12,873 bases of DNA, taken from NCBI GenBank assembly GCA_003228415.1, contig QIDL01000456.1, positions 1 to 12,873 on the forward strand, written 5' to 3'. Both the position numbers and the translations under genes were made by a program. Each line of letters opens with the position of its first letter. Within the stretch, counting starts at the first letter, position 1. The DNA comes from Gammaproteobacteria bacterium. Its GTDB lineage: Bacteria; Pseudomonadota; Gammaproteobacteria; Pseudomonadales; Azotimanducaceae. The notes below the pieces were generated by a model. The model saw only the letters and a list, made by a program, of their open reading frames with translations, was not told the DNA's origin and searched no databases. Positions 1 to 6,174 of this stretch are shown piece by piece.

Positions 1-54
1 ACCGAGTTAGGTAAAGAGACCGAGTTAGGTAAAGAGACCGAATCAGGTACTCAT
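1..54 (+). repeat. 18-bp in-frame tandem repeat (TELGKE)
   Basis: Two perfect 18-base copies lie at 1-18 and 19-36, followed by a diverged third unit at 37-54. They encode TELGKE, TELGKE and TESGTH. The unit is a multiple of three, so a change in copy number would keep the reading frame. The array touches the window edge, so the total number of copies is unknown. Confidence 0.9.
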
Positions 55-1137
55 AAAGGCAGTCATTACACAATCGATCTTCAATCGGACAAGGGCCCAC
101 AGCACGCCAGGCAGGCTCCAGACCGATCCCCGGCGCCGTCCACCGCCAACTCGAGAGGCATTCGCACGGATGCGCTGGTCCAGGAGCTCGAAGCGTTTCT
201 CGAGGAAGAGGATGGCAGCATCCGCATTCCCCGACAATTCGATGACGATCTGCTCCGACATCTCGTGAATGCATGGGGCCGGATGAAGCAGCGGGCTTTC
301 AGCCGCGCGGCAACCGAAAGCCCGGTGAAGGTTTGTACGGGATTTCGCGCAACTCATTTCTTTCTGAGCGGTGGTGTGGAGTTCGCCGACCAGATGGACG
401 CAGCGGACGTCCCCATGGATCGAGAAATCAATCCATTCATCGATCACGAACTCACCCTGGCCCCCAGCACAACACAGGCGAAGGATATCTGGGACGACGC
501 GTTCGACCTCAGAGTAAAGATTCCGCACAACCCCAACATTGCAAATCCGGAGGACGCGCTCCTCACGCGGTATAAACCCCAGCCGAAGGAAGAACGCGGA
601 AGCTTTCACCGCTACGACACCACTACCGTGGACACCAGCCCTGGTGGCTATCGGCTGCGCTGGAACGAACCACTTCCGGCAAATGTGGAAACCGGTGAGC
701 TACTGGCCATGCGCGACGAAACCGACCCGCGTTGGTGTATTGCCGTCATCCGCTGGATTCGCCAGGACGCTGAGGGTCCCGACATGGGTATCGAGCTGCT
801 GGCGCCTCAGGCGACGCCAGTGGCCGCTCGAGTGGTACAGAAAAAAGGCGGTCCAACCGAGTACACCAGGGCCTTCCTGTTACCGGAGATCGATCTCATT
901 GGTCAGCCGGCTTCTCTGATAACGCCGCTTTTGCCTTTTCAGACCGGCCAGAAAATTCACTTGACCGAACACGGAACCCAGACAACCGCACAACTCGGTG
1001 AGTGCCTACTTAAAACGGAAAGTTTTAACCAGTTCACATTTCGAGTGTTGGATGGTTACTTGGAAAACCTCCGAGGCCACCGCAACATGAGTAGTCTAGA
1101 ACAGATGACGAACAACCAGAAAACTGGATCCAGGTAA
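1..1137 (+). CDS. PilZ-domain-like protein, 5'-truncated by window edge
   Basis: Reading frame 1 is open without a stop from base 1 to the TAA at 1135-1137, so the gene most likely starts upstream of the window. The GTG at 265 is only an internal possible start, and the codons before it read like ordinary protein with charged helical stretches. About 378 codons are visible. The C-terminal half holds DTSPGGYRLRW (Asp codon at 631), which fits the PilZ signature [D/N]xSxxG, followed by a WCIAVIRW...MGIELLAP stretch (733-807) typical of the PilZ beta-barrel. A clear RxxxR motif at the usual distance is not visible, only ERGSFHR about 15 residues before the Asp, so c-di-GMP binding is uncertain. 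The first visible residues are a TELGKE tandem repeat. The gene lies 23 bases upstream of fimX on the same strand, as I recall for PA4958 and fimX in Pseudomonas, so a shared operon and c-di-GMP role are inferred. The N-terminal half is not recognised. Confidence 0.75.
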   Translation, partial: TELGKETELGKETESGTHKGSHYTIDLQSDKGPQHARQAPDRSPAPSTANSRGIRTDALVQELEAFLEEEDGSIRIPRQFDDDLLRHLVNAWGRMKQRAFSRAATESPVKVCTGFRATHFFLSGGVEFADQMDAADVPMDREINPFIDHELTLAPSTTQAKDIWDDAFDLRVKIPHNPNIANPEDALLTRYKPQPKEERGSFHRYDTTTVDTSPGGYRLRWNEPLPANVETGELLAMRDETDPRWCIAVIRWIRQDAEGPDMGIELLAPQATPVAARVVQKKGGPTEYTRAFLLPEIDLIGQPASLITPLLPFQTGQKIHLTEHGTQTTAQLGECLLKTESFNQFTFRVLDGYLENLRGHRNMSSLEQMTNNQKTGSR

Positions 1138-1160
1138 GGGACGCTGCCTAAAACAGGGAT

Positions 1161-3746
1161 ATGTCGGCACAACAACCCCAACATCCGCCGGTGCGCTTAC
1201 TGATCGCAGAGCGATCTGAGAACGCAGCCCACCAATTCGATTCGCTGCTGCGCGACGCCGGCATTGCTACTCGTCTGGAGATCATCGATCTCCCCATGGC
1301 GTTGGATAAGCTTGCCCAGGCAGACCTGATGCTCTGCAATGCGGCTCTACCTCAACTTGTCCAGCTATTGCCCACGCTCGCCAGCAATGCGCCCCAGGTT
1401 CCCATAATCGTCGTCAACAACGACGAGGGCTCCCTCACTCAGTCCGAAGCCATGGAACTGGGTGCAGCTGACGTTGTTTCGGATACCGAAGGCCGCCATC
1501 TGGTTCTGGTCGTACAAAGAGAGCTCGAGCATGTCTGTCAGAACATTCAGTTCAAACAAGCCCTCAAATCCCTCAACGAAGCCGAGCAACGATGCCGGTT
1601 ACTGCTGCAGAGTTCGCGGGCGGCCATTGCCTACGTACACGAAGGCATGCACATTTATGCCAACGAAGGGTACCTGAAACTTTTCGGCTTTGAGGACTCC
1701 GATGACCTCCTGGGCCTGCCGCTGATCGATCTCCTGGATCGTGACAGTGCGGATGCGCTCAAGGCCATACTGAAACAGTTCCGAGACAACGAAGACGAAA
1801 TCGACCTCGACTTCAGCGGCACCAGCACCGACGGCGCAACCATCAGCGGCAACATGGCTCTGGCAGCTGCGGAATACGAAGGTGAACACTGCCTGCAGGT
1901 TACCGTACGAACCTCATCCGCAACATCCGACACCGCGGTAGACACCGCGGCAGAAGACAGTGCCACAGAAAAAGACGCAGATGCGGAAGTGCCCGTGCTA
2001 CGCGAAGATGCCATTGTCGGCAACGACGATCCAACCGTTGGGCAGGCCAATGGTGCCTCGACCGATACCGCCTCAGCGGCTCAAGCCGTCTCCAACGGTG
2101 CTGATGCCGGTCCAGAGAGCGATGTGGAAGAAGGCCCCGATAACACGGGTAGTTCGTTCACCCTCGAACTCATGGAAGAGCCCGCTGACCAATCCGGTGA
2201 GGAGCCGGCAACAGCCGAGACAACGGATCCCGCCATCGAAGCAGCACAGTCCCCTGCAGAGGAACCGCCTCCAGAGGAACCCCTGCCAGAGGAATCCCTG
2301 CCAGAAGAATCGCAGCAAGCGGCACCAACAGCAGAAGCGATCGATTTCACAAACGAGCCGCTGGAGCAGGCCGATGAAGCCGAAGCACCCGTGCTCATTG
2401 AGGAGTCCGCCGAGCCGACGACAGAATCCCCAACGGAAACGGCTGCCGAAACCGCCCAACCTCGGCGGACAAACCGTGCTGCGGCTCATGGGCTCTCTGA
2501 ATTCCTGAGTCAGTCCGAAGCATCGGTGGGCGAACAAAAAGGGCAGTTCACGAGCATCTTCGTCGCACAGATTGACTCCTATGACGATCTGCAACGTACC
2601 CATGGTCTTGCCGGTGCCGAAAACGTCTGCAGCCAGATCGAGGCCGAATTGCTGAGCGACGTGGACGGGCCCTTCATGCAGATCTCGCGGTACCAGTGGG
2701 CGATGCTTGTCTGTGATCAGACCCGCGACGATGCGTTGAGCAAAGCGGATTGCTACCGTAGCTCGATCGAATCAATGATGTTTGAGGTCCGCGAAAAAAC
2801 GGTGCGCCCTACCATCACTCTTGGCGGCGCGATCCTCAATATGGAAGGCTACAACTCACTGGGTACAGCGCTGGAGGCGACGCTGAATTCGGCGTTTGCC
2901 ACGTTGAAAACGACCCTGGCGTCTGCCGAAGAAAATACCGTCAAGCTGCCGAAATTCGAAACCGCGGAGCAGGAAAACGACGACGAAGCGAACCGAGTAC
3001 TTTCCCTGATCAGCGAAGCCATCGAGAATCAGAGTTTCATCCTGCTGTTCCAGCCGATCATCAGCCTCCGTGGCGATTCGGACGAGCACTACGAGGTGTT
3101 CCTGCGCATGATCGACCGCAATGGCGAGCAGATGGCACCGGGCAGGTTCCTGAGTACAGCCATTGACAACGGCGTCGCCGGTAAGATCGATCGCTGGGTA
3201 ATTCTCCAATCCATCAAGATGCTCTCAACGCATCGTTCAAAGGGCCACAACACCCGGCTGACAATCAATCTCACAAGCAATAGTGTGGCCGACCCGGAGT
3301 TTATTCAGTGGCTCGGCGTCGCCATCAAGGCTGCCCGATTGCCAAGCGATGCAGTGATTTTCCAGATCACCGAGCGTGATGCCTCCACCTACATCCGCCA
3401 GACTCGCGAGTTCGTAGAAGGGCTGAAGAACCTCCACTGTCGAGCGTCGTTGTCACGCTTCGGACTGGCGGGGGAACCATTTGAGACGCTCAGCCACATC
3501 CCGGTGGACTTCGTGAAACTCGACGGCTCACTGATCGCCGATCTCAACAAGAACCCGGAGCTGAAGCATAATATCGCGGACATGGTCCGAGAACTGCAAA
3601 GCGCCGGAAAGCTGACCATCGTGCCAATGGTGGAAAGTGCCAGCGTTCTATCGACTTTATGGCAATCGGGCGTCAACTACATCCAGGGCCACTACCTGCA
3701 GGAGCCCACCAGCGACATGGACTACGACTTCAGCACCGACGATTGA
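1161..3746 (+). CDS. fimX: FimX-like degenerate REC-PAS-GGDEF-EAL c-di-GMP receptor
   Basis: This 861-residue cytoplasmic protein has the FimX architecture. It begins with a receiver-like domain (about 11-125), in which Asn60 in ADLMLCNAALP sits where the phospho-accepting Asp would be. A PAS domain follows (about 146-250), then an acidic Ala/Glu/Pro/Thr-rich linker (about 251-443). The GGDEF-like domain (about 462-590) has RYQWAML in place of the GGDEF loop, and the EAL-like domain (about 612-855) has EVF at 645-647 in place of EAL. The usual DDFGTG metal loop reads LSRFGLAG, and the end keeps VNYIQGHYLQEP. In Pseudomonas and Xanthomonas, FimX binds c-di-GMP through its inactive EAL domain and promotes type IV pilus assembly; that role is inferred here. 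P. aeruginosa FimX is about 690 residues, and the linker explains most of the extra length. The ATG at 1161 gives MSAQQPQHPPVRLLIAE, fitting a receiver start. An AGGG lies only two bases upstream, an unusually short spacing. Enzyme activity is unlikely. Confidence 0.92.
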   Translation: MSAQQPQHPPVRLLIAERSENAAHQFDSLLRDAGIATRLEIIDLPMALDKLAQADLMLCNAALPQLVQLLPTLASNAPQVPIIVVNNDEGSLTQSEAMELGAADVVSDTEGRHLVLVVQRELEHVCQNIQFKQALKSLNEAEQRCRLLLQSSRAAIAYVHEGMHIYANEGYLKLFGFEDSDDLLGLPLIDLLDRDSADALKAILKQFRDNEDEIDLDFSGTSTDGATISGNMALAAAEYEGEHCLQVTVRTSSATSDTAVDTAAEDSATEKDADAEVPVLREDAIVGNDDPTVGQANGASTDTASAAQAVSNGADAGPESDVEEGPDNTGSSFTLELMEEPADQSGEEPATAETTDPAIEAAQSPAEEPPPEEPLPEESLPEESQQAAPTAEAIDFTNEPLEQADEAEAPVLIEESAEPTTESPTETAAETAQPRRTNRAAAHGLSEFLSQSEASVGEQKGQFTSIFVAQIDSYDDLQRTHGLAGAENVCSQIEAELLSDVDGPFMQISRYQWAMLVCDQTRDDALSKADCYRSSIESMMFEVREKTVRPTITLGGAILNMEGYNSLGTALEATLNSAFATLKTTLASAEENTVKLPKFETAEQENDDEANRVLSLISEAIENQSFILLFQPIISLRGDSDEHYEVFLRMIDRNGEQMAPGRFLSTAIDNGVAGKIDRWVILQSIKMLSTHRSKGHNTRLTINLTSNSVADPEFIQWLGVAIKAARLPSDAVIFQITERDASTYIRQTREFVEGLKNLHCRASLSRFGLAGEPFETLSHIPVDFVKLDGSLIADLNKNPELKHNIADMVRELQSAGKLTIVPMVESASVLSTLWQSGVNYIQGHYLQEPTSDMDYDFSTDD
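2259..2318 (+). repeat. 15-bp repeat encoding EE(P/S)xP pentapeptides in FimX linker
   Basis: Four consecutive 15-base units encode EEPPP, EEPLP, EESLP and EESQQ (residues 367-386 of the FimX-like protein). The second and third units differ by a single base in the first 15, and the fourth is the most diverged. This is an in-frame minisatellite inside the acidic linker between the PAS and GGDEF-like domains. Confidence 0.8.
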
Positions 3747-3748
3747 TC

Positions 3749-3790
3749 CACTTCGTTCGAATGCCAGTGAATGGCCCGTTAAACGAAGTG
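3749..3790. terminator. Inverted repeat between convergent fimX and serB
   Basis: CACTTCGTT at 3749-3757 is matched perfectly by AACGAAGTG at 3782-3790. A nested GCCA/TGGC pair lies at 3763-3766 and 3772-3775. The hairpin fills most of the 46-base gap between two converging stop codons, where a bidirectional terminator would sit. Neither strand has a T-run after the stem, so it does not look like a classical intrinsic terminator. It could be an mRNA 3'-end stabiliser, or chance. Confidence 0.4.
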
Positions 3791-3792
3791 CC

Positions 3793-5022
3793 TCAATCAT
3801 TCAACGCCTGTTCGATGTCCCGATCACTGAACCCCATCAGATAGAGCACACTATCGAGACCGAAGTTCGATATGGCATGGCTGGCGGATTCCTTGACCAC
3901 CGGCTTGGCATGGTAGGCAACCCCCAACCCCGCACTGCTCAACATTGGAAGATCATTGGCCCCGTCACCGATCGCTATGGTCTGCTGCAGAGAGATACCT
4001 TCGCTTATCGCGATCTCTTCCAGCAACTCGGCCTTCCTTTCGGCGTCGACTATGTCTCCGCAGATATTGCCCGTCATGACACCATCGACGATCTCCAAAC
4101 GGTTGGCGAACAGATAGTCGATGCCAAGTTCTGCCTGCAGCCTCTCGCCAACGTACTGGAAGCCTCCGGACAGAATGGCGGTTTTATAACCAAAGTGCTT
4201 CAACGAGCGGATAAGTCGATGAGCCCCATCGTTGAGCTTTACCGCGTCCGCCACGGTCACCAGGCTTGATTCCGGTAACCCTTTGAGCAACGCTGCGCGC
4301 GCCCGGAAACTCTCTTGAAAATTCAGCTCACCGCTCATCGCCTTCTCGGTGATATCGGCAACATCCGCACGTACTCCATGGAGATCGGCCAGCTCGTCGA
4401 TCACCTCTGCGCCGATCAACGTCGAATCCATGTCAAAGGCCACCAGACGACGGTTACGCCGGTAGACCGTGTCGCGCTGAACGCTGAAATCGAAGACCAG
4501 TTCGTCGGCTGCGGCCAGCAGGTCGGCTTTCAAGGCCGCCGAATCCGAAGGGTCCCCACGCAGCGACATCTCGATGCTGGTCCGGGTCTCATCATAGCCC
4601 CGATCCAACGGAATCCGCCCCGAAAGGCGTCGGATACCGTCGATGTTGAGACCGTAACGATGGATCAGTTCGGTGACGGCCGCAATCTGCCTGCTGCTGA
4701 CCCCAGCCGCAAGCAGAGTGATGATATGACGTGGTTTGCCCTGGCTTGCCACCCAGTCTGCGTAGTCCGAACTCGAAATGCGGATGGCCCGCAGCGCCAC
4801 ACCGGCCCGCGCGGACGTCTGTTCGAGGGCCACAAGTACCGGATCGGTATCATCGGCATCTTCGATCTCCAGCAGCATCCCCAGATTCAGCTCGTCATGG
4901 ATGACCGCCTGGCCCAGGTCGAGAATTCGTACTTGATAAGCCGCCAGAGCCGATGTCAACATGGCCATCAGGCCAGGTTGGTCCCGCCCGGACACGTTTA
5001 GCAGTACTATCTCATTGGCCAC
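3793..5022 (-). CDS. serB: Phosphoserine phosphatase SerB with N-terminal ACT-type domains
   Basis: SerB hydrolyses O-phospho-L-serine to L-serine and phosphate, the last step of serine synthesis, in the cytoplasm. At 409 residues it is the long form common in Pseudomonas and mycobacteria. Two ACT-like regulatory regions (about 3-75 and 97-175) precede the HAD phosphatase domain (about 190-400). HAD motif I is DMDSTLI with nucleophile Asp197 and general acid/base Asp199, followed by AEVIDE with a likely substrate-contacting Glu206. Motif II is SGG at 285-287, and motif III is GDGANDLPM from 352. The start is GTG at 5022-5020. A TAAGG lies seven bases upstream, and an ATG five bases further upstream is out of frame and soon hits a stop. 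The gene converges on fimX and is divergent from the next gene. All catalytic motifs look intact. Confidence 0.97.
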   Translation of the reverse strand: MANEIVLLNVSGRDQPGLMAMLTSALAAYQVRILDLGQAVIHDELNLGMLLEIEDADDTDPVLVALEQTSARAGVALRAIRISSSDYADWVASQGKPRHIITLLAAGVSSRQIAAVTELIHRYGLNIDGIRRLSGRIPLDRGYDETRTSIEMSLRGDPSDSAALKADLLAAADELVFDFSVQRDTVYRRNRRLVAFDMDSTLIGAEVIDELADLHGVRADVADITEKAMSGELNFQESFRARAALLKGLPESSLVTVADAVKLNDGAHRLIRSLKHFGYKTAILSGGFQYVGERLQAELGIDYLFANRLEIVDGVMTGNICGDIVDAERKAELLEEIAISEGISLQQTIAIGDGANDLPMLSSAGLGVAYHAKPVVKESASHAISNFGLDSVLYLMGFSDRDIEQALND

Positions 5023-5046
5023 GACATCGCCTTAGATCGAATTCAA

Positions 5047-6174
5047 TTGAACCTAACTGCTCAAATTTTTCGCGTCAAACAGGTATCTGCGACGCAGCTG
5101 TTTATGGTGAGTTTTGCCACCGGCTTAGGCTTGCTGCTGCTCTGGTCAATCGGTCGCGACGAGGAGCAACGTGTCGATCATTTCGGCTCCACCCTGACAG
5201 CCGCATTGGCCAGCCAGGTCATCGAACCGCTCATCGCCGAGGACCTGATTCATCTCGGAGTACTGGCCAATCGAATCATCGAACTGCCTGAAGTCATCGG
5301 CACCACCGTCTACACCGTGGACAACAAGATGCTGGCGATCAGTGGAGACGTCCAGCGGGGCCGCCCGTTCACCCAGGCGGTGGTGCTGGATGATGCCATT
5401 GTCGGCTATGTTCGGTTGCATATCGATGAAACTCTGTTTGGCGAAGGCCTACCCGCTCTACACCTCGTGATGAGCCTGCTGCTGATGCTGTGCTTTCCGG
5501 CGGTTGCCCTGTTGTGGAACCATATCGGTTACACGCGTAGAGCGATCAAGTTTCCGGCAAAGGTCGAAATCGAGGATCCACAATCACCCGAGCCGCACTA
5601 CCTGGTGGCGCTCAATCTTTTCAATCAATTGAGTCTGCCGCCGGAAAAGTGCAAAAAAGAACTCGCCTTTGCGAGGCAGATGGCTACCGCTGTCGCACAC
5701 CTTTACCAGGGCGAGGTTCTGGACCTGTCCGGCACAGGGCTTCTGATCAGCTTCGATGCGACCGACAGCGACGATCGCCCATTCCACGTCATCTGTGCCG
5801 CTTCTGCACTATCGCAACTGCTTGCAAATACCGATTCCGGGGGCCGATACCGTCTCAGTGCTCATCGGTTTCTGCTCGGTGACGGTGAAGCTCTTGACCT
5901 CGATGCCGACGAAGTGGCGGATGCAGCCTTACTATCGGCACTCGCCAGGGACAACACGCTTGCTATCAGCGCCGCACTCTTCGACGAGGTACCGTACTCG
6001 CAACGCCTCCACAGCGAAGCCATGAAAAATCCGTTGCTCGAAGAACTCGAGAGCATAGGCGGATCCGCCTATCTGGTGCACGGGCTGGCACCACCCCACA
6101 ACGACCTCGTTGCTAATCAGGTGCAGGAGATTTCCTACGCGGGGCCTTCTACGGCCAATGAATCGACCTTCTGA
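5047..6174 (+). CDS. AhpA/YtjB (SMP) family two-TM membrane protein
   Basis: This 375-residue protein has a transmembrane segment at about 15-34, a periplasmic region of roughly 100 residues with a Cache/PAS-like stretch (IGTTVYTVDNKMLAISGD, 84-101), a second transmembrane segment at about 136-157, and a cytoplasmic domain of about 215 residues. Position supports the family: in E. coli ytjB (smp) is also divergent from serB, and Pseudomonas has a similar neighbour. The biochemical role of the family is not established to my knowledge. The cytoplasmic part has an order of elements reminiscent of a class III nucleotidyl cyclase fold without the metal-binding aspartates, which is only an inference. 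The longest plausible start is TTG at 5047; ATG at 5104 is the alternative but would cut into the first transmembrane segment. Neither has a clear Shine-Dalgarno sequence. Only 24 bases separate it from the serB start, and its last 40 bases overlap parC. Confidence 0.82.
   Translation: MNLTAQIFRVKQVSATQLFMVSFATGLGLLLLWSIGRDEEQRVDHFGSTLTAALASQVIEPLIAEDLIHLGVLANRIIELPEVIGTTVYTVDNKMLAISGDVQRGRPFTQAVVLDDAIVGYVRLHIDETLFGEGLPALHLVMSLLLMLCFPAVALLWNHIGYTRRAIKFPAKVEIEDPQSPEPHYLVALNLFNQLSLPPEKCKKELAFARQMATAVAHLYQGEVLDLSGTGLLISFDATDSDDRPFHVICAASALSQLLANTDSGGRYRLSAHRFLLGDGEALDLDADEVADAALLSALARDNTLAISAALFDEVPYSQRLHSEAMKNPLLEELESIGGSAYLVHGLAPPHNDLVANQVQEISYAGPSTANESTF

Noticed and set aside
265..267. GTG at 265 as the true start of the first gene
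   Set aside because: The upstream frame is open to base 1 and reads as plausible protein, and no Shine-Dalgarno sequence precedes this GTG.
43..609. 188-codon minus-strand frame at the left edge
   Set aside because: The plus frame is open across the whole region and continues into a PilZ-like domain, so the minus frame is a shadow.
1960..2603. Open frames on both strands (182 and 176 codons) in the fimX linker region
   Set aside because: They arise from the low-complexity GC-rich linker sequence; their Arg/Gln/Pro-rich or Cys/Arg/Gly-rich translations are typical shadow products.
3637..4269. 210-codon plus-strand frame spanning the fimX end and the serB 3' part
   Set aside because: It overlaps two well-supported genes in other frames and the protein has no coherent features.
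4315..5001. 228-codon plus-strand open frame antisense to serB
   Set aside because: It is contained in serB, whose catalytic motifs are intact; no Shine-Dalgarno or family features are seen.
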